Assembly (NCBI GenBank): GCA_026913215.1
Contig: JAPTYK010000001.1
Coordinates: 4,712,001-4,776,000 of the forward strand
Length of the DNA: 64,000 nt
Origin: Streptomyces diastatochromogenes
GTDB lineage: Bacteria > Actinomycetota > Actinomycetes > Streptomycetales > Streptomycetaceae
Reading direction: 5' to 3'
A program made the translations under genes and the position numbers. The first letter of the stretch is position 1. Each line of letters begins with the position of its first letter. Shown in pieces: positions 1-10,135 of this stretch. The notes beneath the pieces were generated by a model. The model was not told the origin of the DNA and made no database searches. It saw only the letters and a list, made by a program, of their open reading frames with translations.

Positions 1-188
1 GCGCAGCGGTTGATCTGCGAGGCCCGGAGCTTGATCAGGTGGTACAGGGTCGGGTCGATGTCCTTCGCGGCCGCCGCCTCCAGGCGGAGCATGGCCCGGT
101 GGAACTCGGGGACGTGCTCGGCGAAGGGGAGGCGGGGCGCGTGCTCGTGCGCGTACACGGTCTGCTCGATCGGTTCCGTCGTCGTCAT
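1..188 (-). CDS. Carboxymuconolactone decarboxylase (AhpD-like) family protein, partial
   Basis: Only the first 62 residues are inside the window; the gene runs off the left edge. The visible part ends with KLRASQINRC, which in this family leads into the CxxC redox motif (usual form QINGCAYC), so the first catalytic Cys is just visible. AhpD-like proteins are small cytoplasmic peroxidase or thiol-disulfide partners. The ATG lies 46 bp from the divergent MocR regulator start, the usual arrangement for a MocR target, so it is probably controlled by that regulator (inference). Confidence 0.7.
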   Translation of the reverse strand, partial: MTTTEPIEQTVYAHEHAPRLPFAEHVPEFHRAMLRLEAAAAKDIDPTLYHLIKLRASQINRC

Positions 189-234
189 GAGTCCACCGTA
201 CGAAGCCGATGGCTCAGGAGTATGGTCCATTTTC

Positions 235-1647
235 ATGGCAAACGAGTGGGCCACTCTTGGCTCCGACCTCCATCTGGAACTCCACGGCCCCTGGCTCCGC
301 GCGGGCCTCATGGACGCCCTGCGGGAGGCGGTCCGCAGCGGGCGCCTGGAGGCGGGCACCCGGCTGCCGTCCTCCCGCCAGCTCGCCGCCGACCTCGGCA
401 TGGCCCGCAACACCGTCGCCGACGCGTACGCCGAGCTGGTCGCCGAGGGCTGGCTCACCGCCCGGCAGGGCTCCGGGACCCGCGTCGCCCGCCGCGCCGC
501 GCCCCGCCCCGCGACGCCGCCGGTCCGGCAGACCCTCCGGCGGCCCCGGGCGGCGGCGGCCCGCCCCGCCCGCGCACGACCTGAAGTCCGGCACCCCGAC
601 CTCGCCGCCTTCCCCGCGCCGACTGGCTCAAGGCCTACCGCCGGGCGCTCACCGACGCCCCCAACGAGGCCTTCGGCTACGGCGGTCCGCACGGCAGGCC
701 CGAACTGCGCACCGCGCTCGCCGAGTACCTCGCCCGCGCCCGGGGCGTGCACGCCCGGCCCGAGCGGATCGTGGTCTGCGCGGGCTTCGTGCACGGACTG
801 ATGCTGATCGGCCAGGTGCTGCGGGCCCGGGGCGTACGGGACGTGGCCGTCGAGTCGTACGGGCTGGGGCTCCACGACGGCCTGCTCCGCAGGGCCGGGC
901 TCGGCACGCCCGTCCTGCCCTTCGACGAACGCGGCACCAGGACCGAGGAGTTGGCCGGGCTCGACGGGTGCGGGGCGGTCCTGATGACGGCCGCCCACCA
1001 GTACCCGCTGGGCGGCGCCCTGCCCCCGGACCGGCGGGCGGCGGTCGTCGACTGGGCGCGGGCCTCCGGCGGTTTCGTCCTGGAGGACGACTACGACGGG
1101 GAGTTCCGGTACGACCGGCAGCCCGTGGGCGCGCTCCAGGGCCTCGACCCCGAGCGGGTCGTCTACCTCGGCACCGCGAGCAAGTCCCTCGCGCCCGGCC
1201 TCCGCCTCGCCTGGATGGTCCTGCCGCGGAGCTGGCGGAGGAGGTCGCGGCGGCGAAGGGCGCGGTGGACTGGTCGTCGAGCGCGCCGGACCAGCTGGCG
1301 TTCGCGGAGTTCCTGCGCTCGGGGGCGTACGACCGGCACGTACGGGCGATGCGGCTGCGCTACCGGCGCCGCCGCGACCAGCTGGTCGCCGCCGTCGCCG
1401 CGCACTCGCCGGAGACCCGGGTCAGCGGGATCGCGGCCGGTCTGCACGCCGTCCTCGCGCTGCCGCCCGGCACCGAACAGGCCACCCTGCGGGCCGCCGC
1501 CTGGCGGGGCCTCGACGTCCACGGCGTCAACCGGTTCCGCCGCCCGGGGTGCCCCCGACCCTCGACGGCCTCGTCGTCGGCTACGCCACGCCCCCGGACA
1601 GCGGCTGGCAGGGCGCCCTCCAGGCGCTGTGCGGGATCCTGCCGTGA
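235..1647 (+). CDS. MocR/PdxR-type GntR regulator with aminotransferase-like domain (frameshifted here)
   Basis: The N-terminal winged helix (about residues 15-80, with GTRLPSSRQLAADLGMARNT) is followed by a fold-type I aminotransferase-like domain with FVLEDDYDGEFRY and the PLP-lysine segment YLGTASKSLAPGLRLAW. MocR proteins are PLP-dependent regulators, often of vitamin B6 or amino-acid genes. The frame is broken three times (near 615, 1224 and 1545), each restored by one added base: at 615 an added C turns AFPAPT into AFPRADW. Corrected length is about 470 residues, normal for the family. It diverges from the CMD gene at the left edge and converges on the EamA gene, with stops 6 bp apart. 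Confidence 0.85.
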
Positions 1648-1653
1648 GGGGAG

Positions 1654-2487
1654 TCAGGGGCCGCCGGCTCCGGTGCCGGGGCCTCGCCGAAGCGGGCCAG
1701 GGTCAGGAGCCGGCCACCGCCACGGCGAAGCCGGCGATCGCCAGCCAGCCCAGTCCGTCCCGCGTGCGGTCGCCGAGCCAGGCCACCCCGACGATCGCCG
1801 GGCCGATCGTCTCGCCGAGCACCGCGCCCGCCGTCGCCGTGGTCACCGAGCCGCGCTGGAGGGCCGAGGTCAGCAGGGTGAACGCGGCCCCGCCGCCGAC
1901 GAGGAGCGCGTAGAGGGCGGGGTCGGTGAAGGAGATGCCGTCGAGCAGCCGGACCGCGACCTCCACCACCCCGAAGCCGATGCCCGCCCCGAGGCCGAGG
2001 ACGAGCGCCCGGGACCGCTCCGGCAGCCCGCCCCCCGCGAAGCCGAGCAGCAGGACCCCGAAGGAGATCCCGAGGAGCGCCCAGTCCAGCGCCTCGGAGG
2101 CCTCCCGGTGGCCCTCCTTGCCGGAGGCGAGCGCCAGCATCACGAGCCCCGCGCAGACCACGCCCACGGCCCCCCACTCCACCCGGCTCAGCCGCACCCG
2201 CAGCACCCGGGAGGCGATGACCGCCGTGACCGCCAGGCTCGCGGCGAGGGCCGCGCCCACCACGTAGATGGGGAGCGTCCGCAGCGCCACGATCTGCAGG
2301 ACGAACCCCAGCCCGTCCGCCCCAGCCCGGCGAGGTACCTCCACTGCCGCAGGGCCCGCCACATCAGCGCGAGGTCCACGCCACCGCCCGTCCCCGGCTC
2401 GGCGGCCCGCGCCGCCATCGCCTGGAGCACCGAGGCGGCGCCGAAGCAGACGGACGAGGCCAGCGCGCAAATCATCCCAAGGAGCAC
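1654..2487 (-). CDS. EamA/DMT-family membrane transporter (frameshifted here)
   Basis: A ten-helix drug/metabolite-type transporter. Hydrophobic segments are clear (for example IYVVGAALAASLAVTAVIAS and ALLGISFGVLLLGFAG), and the C-terminal half carries GAVLGETIGPAIVGVAWLGD, typical of EamA repeats. The start is GTG at 2487. A single-base loss near 2320 breaks the frame after the first helix. Losses near 1705 and 1660 would extend the end to LTLARFGEAPAPEPAAP and a stop at 1654. Substrate cannot be told from sequence; small-molecule or amino-acid export is usual. Confidence 0.75.
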
Positions 2488-2589
2488 GAAGAGACTCTAG
2501 GCGGTGGGGCCCGGAATCACAGGCCTACACTGTGCGGTCGCGACGGTGGCGGTGACGGCGGTCGTGACGGCGAAGGGGAGGCGACGGAG

Positions 2590-2895
2590 ATGCGCAGACT
2601 GAGGTCGAGCACGGTGGTGCTCGGCGGGATGGGCGTCCTCGCGGCGACGATCACCGCGTGCGGCGCGGAGCCGGACAAGCGCTGCGTGGACCCGCTGACC
2701 CGGGAGGAGCTGCCCAGCTACCGCTGCGAGAGCGGCGGCGGCAGCGACGACGACAACGGCGGCAGCGGCACCCGCGGCTCGTACTACTACGGCGGCACCG
2801 TCCGCGACAAGCGCGTCAGCGGCGGCAGCTTCGACAGGGCCGCCGTCGACACCGGCGGCTTCGGCTGCTCCCGCTCCGGTTCCGGCGGCGGCTGA
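2590..2895 (+). CDS. Small secreted lipoprotein, YgiB-like tail
   Basis: 101 residues with a basic N-terminus, hydrophobic stretch and lipobox (TITAC, Cys about residue 24), so it is probably lipid-anchored outside the membrane. The mature part is Gly/Ser/Asp-rich and ends with a GGFGCSRSGSGGG tail. A GGRAGEGD-type purine-rich RBS lies just upstream. It sits 18 bp before the ATP-grasp ligase, an arrangement resembling E. coli ygiB (DUF1190) and ygiC. Function is unknown; the tail and context are the only hints. Confidence 0.7.
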   Translation: MRRLRSSTVVLGGMGVLAATITACGAEPDKRCVDPLTREELPSYRCESGGGSDDDNGGSGTRGSYYYGGTVRDKRVSGGSFDRAAVDTGGFGCSRSGSGGG

Positions 2896-2913
2896 GGCGG
2901 GCGGGCGCACACC

Positions 2914-4097
2914 GTGGAACGGCACACCATCGACCCCCGGCCCGGCTGGCAGCGGACCGTCGAGGAGCAGGGGCTCGTCTACCCGCTCACCCGCCACCCC
3001 GACGGCTCGCTGCGCCCGTACTGGGACGAGAGCGCGTACTACTCCTTCTCGCTGGCCGAGGTCGAGGCCCTGGAGGAGGTCGTCGAGGAGCTGCACGCGA
3101 TGTGCCTGGCGGCGGCCGCGCACATCGTCGAGCAGGACCGTTTCGCCGAGCTCGGGATCACCGACCCGAAGCTGGCGGGCCTGGTCGCCGAGTCCTGGCG
3201 GCGGCGCGCCGAACTCCCCACCCTGTACGGCCGCTTCGACCTGCGCTACGACGGCACGGGCCCGGCCAGGATGCTGGAGTACAACGCCGACACCCCGACC
3301 TCCCTCGTGGAGGCCGCGAGCCCGCAGTGGTTCTGGATGGAGGACCGTTTCCCGGCGCCGACCAGTGGAACTCCCTGCACGAGCGGCTCGTCGACGCCTG
3401 GAAGAGGCAGGCCCACCTGCTGCCGCCCGGTCCCGTCCACTTCGCCCACTCGGACGGCGACGAGCTCGGCGAGGACCTGATGACGGTCGCGTACCTGCGC
3501 GAGACCGCCCAGCAGGCCGGGCTCGACACCGAGATGCTCTCCGTCGAGCGGATCGGCTGGGACCGGCTCTCGCGCCGCTTCGTGGACGACCGGCTCCGCT
3601 TCCTCCGCAGCTGCTTCAAGCTCTACCCGTGGGAGTGGCTGACCACCGACCGCTTCGGCCGGCACGTCCTGGACACCCTCGACAACGGCGGCGGCACCGG
3701 CACCACCTGCTGGATCGAGCCCGCCTGGAAGATGCTGCTCTCCAACAAGGCGCTCCTGGCGGTCCTGTGGGAGCTGAACCCCGGCCACCCCAACCTGCTG
3801 CCCGCCTACCTCGACGGCCCGCGCGAACTCGCCGCCACCACGGGCTGGGTCGCCAAGCCGCTGCTCGGCCGCGAGGGCGCGGGCGTCACCCTGCACGAGG
3901 CCGGTACGGAGCCCTTCGTGCGGGACGGGGAGGCCTGCTGCTACCAGGAGCTGGCCCCGCTGCCCGACTTCGACGGCAACCGGACGGTGCTCGGCGCGTG
4001 GGTCGTCGAGGGCGAGGCGGCGGGGCTCGGGATCCGGGAGTCGGCGGGGCTCGTCACCGACGAGTACGCCCGCTTCCTCCCGCACGTCATCCTGTAG
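2914..4097 (+). CDS. Glutathionylspermidine synthase-family ATP-grasp ligase (YgiC-like; one frameshift)
   Basis: The product contains the GSP_synth ATP-grasp core: RMLEYNADTPTSLVEA in the N-terminal half and WVAKPLLGREGAGVTL with EACCYQELAPLP in the C-terminal half. It lacks the amidase domain of the bifunctional E. coli Gss, so it is the stand-alone ligase type (about 394 residues). Family members couple ATP hydrolysis to amide-bond formation; the substrates here are unknown because actinobacteria do not make glutathione. GTG start. One base is missing near 3355, where FPA should read FPGADQW. It follows the lipoprotein gene as a probable operon. Confidence 0.85.
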
Positions 4098-4100
4098 CGG

Positions 4101-4795
4101 CTACTCGGGGACGTAGTCCCGCAGCGGCGCGGGCGTCAGCCCGGCGGCCTCCGCCGCGTCCAGGGCCCGCTCCAGATCCTGCGTCACGGTCTCGTTGAAG
4201 TGCAGCAGGACGATGTCCCCGGCCTTCAGCGAGGGGGTCGGCGGGGTCCACTGGCCCCAGGTGGTCATGTCGTACGTCCAGGTCACCAGGGCCTTCGCCC
4301 CGCAGGCGCGGGCGGTGGTCCTGGTGGTCGCGTCGTACGCGCCGTACGGCGGGCGCAGCAGCCGCGCCCGTCGCCGAACCGCGCGAGGTGCTGGTCGCGG
4401 GCCCCGCACACCTCGGCCTTCTGTCCGGCGGCGTCGAGCGTGGTCAGGTCCGGGTGGTTCACGGTGTGGTTCTCGACGCGGGAGCGGCCCTGGTCGAGCA
4501 GGGTGTGGAAGTAGCCGGAGTCGTACGCGTAGGAGCCGGGGAGCAGGAAGAGTGAGGCGGGCACCCGGCGGTCGAGCAGCAGCTTCGCGGCGGCCGGGTC
4601 GTGGTACCAGCCGTCGTCGAGGGTGATGAAGACGACCGGGTCGGTGGTCTCCACGTGGGAGACCACCGGGACGGGCTCAGGCCAGGCCGCCTCCGGGGCG
4701 GCGTGCGCGGGTCCGGCGACCGCGCCGAGGAGCGCGAGCGGGACGAGGGCGGCGAGCGCGGCACGCAGGGCGTGACGCAGACGGAGTCTCGGCAT
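4101..4795 (-). CDS. Secreted polysaccharide deacetylase, NodB domain (one frameshift)
   Basis: A Sec signal peptide (hydrophobic region then GPAHAAPEA) is followed by a short NodB homology domain: FITLDDGW (catalytic and metal Asp), SRVENHTVNHP (metal His) and RPPYGAYD. The C-terminal LLHFN matches the family's last motif. Such enzymes remove acetyl groups from cell-wall or chitin-like GlcNAc polymers outside the cell. A base is missing near 4365, just before RLLRPPYG. It ends 3 bp from the convergent ligase gene. Confidence 0.85.
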
Positions 4796-4875
4796 GGCGG
4801 CATCATTGGCCTAGACCAAGTCCGGTGTCAATGAGCCGAGTTGACCGCCCGCCGCCCCCCCTCAAGCGGACTTCG

Positions 4876-6079
4876 TCAGTCCGACAGCACCCCCTCAACT
4901 GCTCAAGACCCCAGTCCAGATCCTCCTTGCTGATCACCAGCGGCGGAGCGATCCGGATCGTCGACCCGTGCGTGTCCTTCACCAGGACCCCGCGCTCCAT
5001 CAGCTTCTCCGAGATCCGCCGGCCCGTCCCTTCGACGGCGCGATGTCCACGCCCGCCCACAGCCCGCGCCCGCGCACCGCCTCCACCGCTCCGCCGCCCA
5101 CGAGCAGCCCCAGCTCCGCGTGCAGGTGCTCGCCCAGCTCCGCCGCCCGCTCCTGGAACTCTCCCGTCCGCAGCATCGCGATCACCTCCAGGGCCACCGC
5201 GCAGGCCAGCGGGTTCCCGCCGAACGTCGACCCGTGCTCGCCCGGCCGGAACACCCCGAGCACGTCACGGTCGGCCACCACCGCCGACACCGGCACCACC
5301 CCGCCGCCCAGCGCCTTCCCCAGGACGTACACGTCCGGCACGACGCCCTCGTGCTCGCACGCGAACGTCCGGCCCGTCCGGCCCAGCCCCGACTGGATCT
5401 CGTCCGCCATGAACAGCACGTTCCGCCGGCGGGTCAGCTCCCGCACCCCCGCCAGATAGCCGGCCGGCGGGACGAGGACCCCCGCCTCGCCCTGGATCGG
5501 CTCCAGCAGCACCGCCACCGTGTTCTCGGTGACCGCCGCCTCCAGCGCCGTCAGGTCCCCGTACGGCACGATCTCGAACCCCGGCGTGTACGGCCCGAAG
5601 TGGTCCCGCGCCTCGTGGTCCGTCGAGAAGCTCACGATCGTCGTCGTCCGGCCGTGGAAGTTGTTCCCCGCCACCACGATCTTCGCGTGCCCGTCCGGCA
5701 CGCCCTTCACCTCGTACCCCCACTTCCGGGCGGTCTTCACGGCCGTCTCGACCGCCTCCGCCCCCGTGTTCATCGGGAGCACCGCCTCCTTCCCGCACAG
5801 CTCCGCCAGCCGCGTACAGAACTCGGCGAAGCGGTCGTGGTGGAAGGCGCGCGAGGTCAGCGTCACCCGCTCCAGCTGCGCCTTCGCCGCGTCGATCAGA
5901 CGCCGGTTGCCGTGCCCGAAGTTGAGCGCCGAGTACCCGGCGAGCATGTCGAGGTAGCGACGGCCCTCGACATCGGTCATCCACGCGCCGTCCGCCGAGG
6001 CGACGACGACCGGAAGGGGGTGGTAGTTGTGCGCGCTGTGCGCGTCCGCGGAAGCGATCGCGTCTGCTGTCCTCGACAC
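4876..6079 (-). CDS. rocD: Ornithine aminotransferase (two frameshifts)
   Basis: Class III PLP aminotransferase converting ornithine and 2-oxoglutarate to glutamate semialdehyde and glutamate (arginine/proline catabolism, cytoplasm). Diagnostic segments: NYHPLPVVVASADGAW at the start, NTGAEAVETAVK for PLP phosphate binding, FMADEIQSGLGRTG with the PLP Asp, and the Schiff-base Lys in YVLGKALGGG. Bases are missing near 5033 and in a G run near 4898. Adding one G to that run changes the end to LRGVLSD and a stop at 4876, the expected C-terminus. Corrected length is about 401 residues, normal for RocD. Confidence 0.9.
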
Positions 6080-6198
6080 GGGATCTCCGTTCGTCCTGCG
6101 GCTCAGGGGTGACCCAGGGGCTGTGGCCCCTTTCTTATCGTCGCTCGCATGCCGGACGGGGAAACCTCGGCGACGGCGCGCCCGCTAGTCTGAGGACA

Positions 6199-6281
6199 CG
6201 CACGGCGACTGGCGTACGGGGAACCGACCCCGGGGGAGCCGCGCGCGCTCCACCACACGAGGTGCCGCTCGCCTGGGCATC
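6199..6281 (+). promoter_or_regulatory. ZTP (pfl) riboswitch upstream of glyA
   Basis: The leader contains GCGACTGGCG at its 5' end, a GGGGAACCGACCCC stem-loop, a GGGGGAGCC segment and the 3' signature CCGCTCGCCTGGGCA. Together these match the pfl/ZTP aptamer layout. ZTP riboswitches sense the folate-stress alarmone ZTP/ZMP and control one-carbon genes including glyA, which begins 65 bp downstream. A CACGGG/CCCGTG hairpin (6281-6300) directly after the aptamer may be part of the expression platform. Confidence 0.75.
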
Positions 6282-6346
6282 ACGGGCCCCTGGTCCCGTG
6301 CACACCTCAGTCCCGGGACCGTCCGCCGCACGCCCGGAGGAACGAC

Positions 6347-7615
6347 ATGACCACGTCCCCGCAGCACCCCGCGCTCACCGCGACCGACCCCGAGCTCGCC
6401 GCCCTCGTCGGCGCCGAGGAACGGCTCCAGGCCGAGACCCTCCGCCTCATCCCCAGCGAGAACTACGTCTCCGCCGCCGTCCTCGAAGCCTCCGGCACCG
6501 TCCTCCAGAACAAGTACAGCGAGGGCTACCCCGGCCGCCGCTACTACGAGGGCCAGCAGAACATCGACCGGGTCGAGACCCTCGCCGTCGAGCGCGCCAA
6601 GGCCCTCTTCGGCGTCGACCACGCCAACGTCCAGCCGTACTCCGGCTCCCCGGCCAACCTCGCCGTCTACCTGGCCTTCGCGAAGCCCGGCGACACCGTC
6701 ATGGGCATGGCCCTGCCCATGGGCGGCCACCTCACCCACGGCTGGGGCGTCTCCGCCACCGGCACCTGGTTCCGCGGCGTCCAGTACGGCGTCCGCCAGG
6801 ACACCGGGCTCATCGACTTCGACCAGGTCCGCGAGCTCGCCCTCAAGGAACGCCCGAAGGTCATCTTCTGCGGCGGCACCGCGCTCCCCCGCACCATCGA
6901 CTTCGCCGCCTTCGGCGAGATCGCCCGCGAGTCCGGCGCCGTCCTCGTCGCCGACGTCGCCCACATCGCCGGCCTCGTCGCGGGCGGCGCCCACCCCTCC
7001 CCGGTCGGACACGTCGACGTCGTCTCCACCACCACCCACAAGACCCTCCGCGGCCCGCGCGGCGCCATGCTCATGTCCACCGAGGAGCACGCCAGGGCCC
7101 TCGACAAGGCCGTCTTCCCCGGCCTCCAGGGCGGCCCGCACAACCAGACCACCGCCGCCATCGCCGTCGCCCTCCGCGAGGCCTCCCAGCCCTCCTTCCG
7201 CGACTACGCCCACGCCGTCGTCGCCAACGCCAAGGCCCTCGCCGAGGCCCTCCTCGCCCGCGGCTTCGACCTGGTCTCCGGCGGCACCGACAACCACCTG
7301 ATCCTGATCGACCTCACCCCCAAGCAGGTCCCGGGCAAGACCGCCGCGAAGGCCCTCGACCGGGCCGGGATCGTCGTGAACTACAACACCGTCCCCTACG
7401 ACCCCCGGAAGCCCTTCGACCCCTCCGGCATCCGCATCGGCACCCCCTCCCTCACCTCCCGCGGCCTCACCACGGAGCACATGGACCAGGTCGCCGCGTG
7501 GATCGACCGGGCCGTCACCGCCGCCGGCACCGGCGACGAGGACGCCCTCGCCGCCGTCCGCGCCGAGGTCGCCGCCCTCATGGCCGCGTTCCCCGCCCCG
7601 GGCCTGCCGCTCTGA
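6347..7615 (+). CDS. glyA: Serine hydroxymethyltransferase
   Basis: Intact 422-residue PLP enzyme interconverting serine and glycine with transfer of the one-carbon unit to tetrahydrofolate. Visible hallmarks are LIPSENYVS, NKYSEGYPGRRYYEGQ, VADVAHIAGLVA and the PLP-lysine segment STTTHKTLRGPRGA. An RBS (CGGAGGAACGAC) sits before the ATG. Expression is probably governed by the ZTP riboswitch in its leader. It is divergent from rocD and followed by trpS 62 bp downstream. Confidence 0.97.
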   Translation: MTTSPQHPALTATDPELAALVGAEERLQAETLRLIPSENYVSAAVLEASGTVLQNKYSEGYPGRRYYEGQQNIDRVETLAVERAKALFGVDHANVQPYSGSPANLAVYLAFAKPGDTVMGMALPMGGHLTHGWGVSATGTWFRGVQYGVRQDTGLIDFDQVRELALKERPKVIFCGGTALPRTIDFAAFGEIARESGAVLVADVAHIAGLVAGGAHPSPVGHVDVVSTTTHKTLRGPRGAMLMSTEEHARALDKAVFPGLQGGPHNQTTAAIAVALREASQPSFRDYAHAVVANAKALAEALLARGFDLVSGGTDNHLILIDLTPKQVPGKTAAKALDRAGIVVNYNTVPYDPRKPFDPSGIRIGTPSLTSRGLTTEHMDQVAAWIDRAVTAAGTGDEDALAAVRAEVAALMAAFPAPGLPL

Positions 7616-7677
7616 GTGTGGCCCTCGTCTCACAGCCTGCGATGGGTTGGGGTCCGGCACCTGAGAGAATGGGGCGC

Positions 7678-8690
7678 ATGGCCTCTGACAGTCCCCGTGT
7701 GCTCTCCGGAATCCAGCCCACCGCAGGCTCGTTCCACCTCGGCAACTACCTCGGCGCCGTCCGCCAGTGGGTCGCTCTGCAGGAGACCCACGACGCCTTC
7801 TACATGGTCGTCGACCTGCACGCGATCACGGTCCCGCAGGACCCCGCCGAGCTGCGCGCCAACACCCGGCTCGCCGCCGCCCAGCTGCTCGCCGCCGGGC
7901 TCGACCCCGAGCGCTGCACCCTCTTCATCCAGAGCCACGTCCCCGAGCACGCCCAGCTCGGCTGGGTCATGAACTGCCTCACCGGCTTCGGCGAGGCCTC
8001 CCGCATGACCCAGTTCAGGACAAGTCCGCCAAGCAGGGCGCCGACCGCGCCACCGTCGGCCTCTTCACGTACCCGGTCCTCCAGGTCGCGGACATCCTGC
8101 TCTACCAGGCCGACCAGGTCCCGGTCGGCGAGGACCAGCGCCAGCACATCGAGCTGACCCGCGACCTCGCGGAGCGCTTCAACGGCCGCTTCGGCGAGAC
8201 CTTCACGATCCCGGCCCCGTACATCCTCAAGGAGACGGGGAAGATCTACGACCTCCAGGACCCGACGATCAAGATGAGCAAGTCGGCGTCCACGCCGAAG
8301 GGCCTCATCAACCTCCTGGACGACCCGAAGGTCACCGCCAAGAAGGTCAAGAGCGCCGTCACCGACACCGACACGGTGATCCGCTTCGACCCGGAGAACA
8401 AGGCCGGCGTCTCCAACCTCCTCGGCATCATGTCCACGCTCACCTCCACCTCCGTCGAGGACCTGGAGAAGAGCTACGAGGGCAAGATGTACGGCGCGCT
8501 GAAGACGGATCTCGCCGAGGTCATGGTGGACTTCGTCACGCCGTTCCGGACCCGCACCCAGGAATACCTGGACGACCCGGAGACGCTGGACTCGGTCCTG
8601 GCCAAGGGGGCGGAGAAGGCCCGCGCCGTCGCCGCCGAGACGCTGGCGCAGACGTACGAGAAGATCGGCTTCCTGCCCGCCAAGCACTGA
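7678..8690 (+). CDS. trpS: Tryptophanyl-tRNA synthetase (one frameshift)
   Basis: Class I aminoacyl-tRNA synthetase charging tRNA-Trp. The HIGH-type motif is GSFHLGNYLG, and the KMSKS motif is intact as IKMSKSAS. GEDQRQHIELTRDLA is the family's conserved mid region. The start giving MASDSPRV is preferred over the ATG nine bases upstream. One base is missing near 8018, where QFRTSPP should be QFKDKSAK. Corrected length (337 residues) is normal. Streptomyces often carry two TrpRS genes, so a second copy elsewhere would not be surprising. Confidence 0.93.
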
Positions 8691-8781
8691 GTCCTCGGAC
8701 CCTGGCCCAAAGGGTGGTGCAGGCCGCACACTGGCGCTGCACCACCCGTACACATCTCGACGGACGACGGAGGAGAACGAC

Positions 8782-9372
8782 GTGGGGACCGTAACGCTCG
8801 GCGTTTCGATCGCGGTCCCGGAGCCCTACGGCAGCCTGCTCCAGGAGCGGCGCGCCGGCTTCGGGGACCCGGCCGCGTACGGCATCCCCACGCACGTCAC
8901 CCTGGTCCCGCCGACCGAGGTCCCCCAGGAGCGGCTGCCGGAGATCGAGGCGCACCTCGCGACCGTCGCCGCCGACCACCAGCCGTTCCCCGTGCGCCTC
9001 GAAGGCACCGGGACCTTCCGCCCGCTCTCCCCGGTCGTCTTCGTGAAGCTCGCGGAGGGCGTGCCCTGCTGCAACGACCTCCAGCAGCGCATCCGCGACG
9101 AGGACGGCCCGCTCGCCCGCGAGCTGGCCTTCCCGTACCACCCGCACGTCACCGTGGCGCACGGCATCTCCGAGGAGGGGATGGACCGGGCCTTCGAGGA
9201 GCTCGCCGGGTACGAGGCGGCCTGGACCTGCCGCTCCTTCGCGCTCTACGAGCAGGGCCCCGACGGGGTCTGGCGCAAGCTGTACGACTACGAGTTCGGC
9301 AGCGGCCGCCCCGTCTCGGCCGTCCCGGCCCAGGGCGGCAGCCCGGTCGACACCCCGGCGCCCACCGCTTAG
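8782..9372 (+). CDS. 2'-5' RNA ligase / cyclic phosphodiesterase-family protein
   Basis: 196 residues with the two HxT/S-type catalytic motifs of the 2H phosphoesterase superfamily: IPTHVTLVPP near residue 38 and YHPHVTVAHG near residue 127. Such enzymes act on 2',3'-cyclic or 2'-5' phosphodiester RNA ends; the true substrate is unknown. GTG start with GGAGGAGAACGAC upstream. The C-terminal 20 residues are Pro/Ala-rich and likely disordered. It ends one base before the stop codon of the convergent SDR gene. Confidence 0.85.
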   Translation: MGTVTLGVSIAVPEPYGSLLQERRAGFGDPAAYGIPTHVTLVPPTEVPQERLPEIEAHLATVAADHQPFPVRLEGTGTFRPLSPVVFVKLAEGVPCCNDLQQRIRDEDGPLARELAFPYHPHVTVAHGISEEGMDRAFEELAGYEAAWTCRSFALYEQGPDGVWRKLYDYEFGSGRPVSAVPAQGGSPVDTPAPTA

Positions 9373-10124
9373 TCACACGGGAAGCCGCCGGAACAGCGGC
9401 CTCGGCACGTGCCGCACGGCCGACATCACCACCCGCAGCGCCCCCGGCACCCACACCGTCTCCGAGCGCCGCCGCAGCCCCAGCTCGATCGCGCCCGCGA
9501 CCGCCTCCGGGGTCGTCGCGAGCGGCGCCTCCGCGAGCCCGGCCGTCATCTTCGAGCGCACGAACCCGGGCCGTACGACCATGACGTGCACGCCCGTGCC
9601 GTGCAGCGCGTCCCCAGGCCCTGCGCGAAGGCGTCGAGGCCCGCCTTCGACGAGCCGTAGATGAAGTTGGCGCGGCGGGCCCGCTCGCCCGCCACCGAGG
9701 ACAGCACCACCAGCGAACCGTGCCCCTGCGCCTGGAGCGCGCCCGCGCACACCAGACCGGCCGAGACGGCGCCCGTGTAGTTGGTCTGCGCGACCCGGAC
9801 GGCGGCGACCGGATCGGACTCGTCGCGCGCCTGGTCGCCGAGGACCCCGAAGGCCAGCAGCACCATGTCGACGTCGCCCTCCGCGAAGACCTTCCCGAGC
9901 CGCTCCTCGTGCGAGGCGGTGTCGAGCGCGTCGAAGGGCACGGTGCGCACGTCCGCCCCGAGCGCCCGCAGCGAGTCGGCGGCGGCCGTGAGCGCGGGGA
10001 GGGCGGCGGCCAGCCGGACCGTGCGGGTGCGGCGGGCGATCAGGCGGCGGGCGGTGGCGAGCCCGATCTCGGAGGTGCCGCCGAGGACGAGCAGGGATTG
10101 CGGGGCACCGAAGGCGTCCTTCAT
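9373..10124 (-). CDS. DprE2-like SDR, decaprenylphospho-2-keto-ribose reductase type (one frameshift)
   Basis: Short-chain dehydrogenase with NAD(P) motif LLVLGGTSEIGLAT, Ser in VVLSSVAGER and catalytic YxxxK in FIYGSSKAGLD. The closest known family pattern is DprE2, which reduces the 2-keto intermediate made by DprE1 to yield decaprenyl-phosphoryl-arabinose in mycobacteria. A base is missing near 9610, just before GTGVHVMVVRPGFV. The gene lies directly downstream of the FAD partner (11 bp gap), supporting a two-subunit epimerase. The final sugar acceptor in this organism is not known. Confidence 0.83.
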
Positions 10125-10135
10125 GGGGGTCCTCC

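Noticed and set aside
6116..6136. AGGGGC-TGTG-GCCCCT hairpin with TTTCTT, a terminator on the + strand
   Set aside because: It lies upstream of both divergent genes (rocD and glyA), with nothing on the + strand to terminate. It could stop stray antisense reads, but I do not call it.
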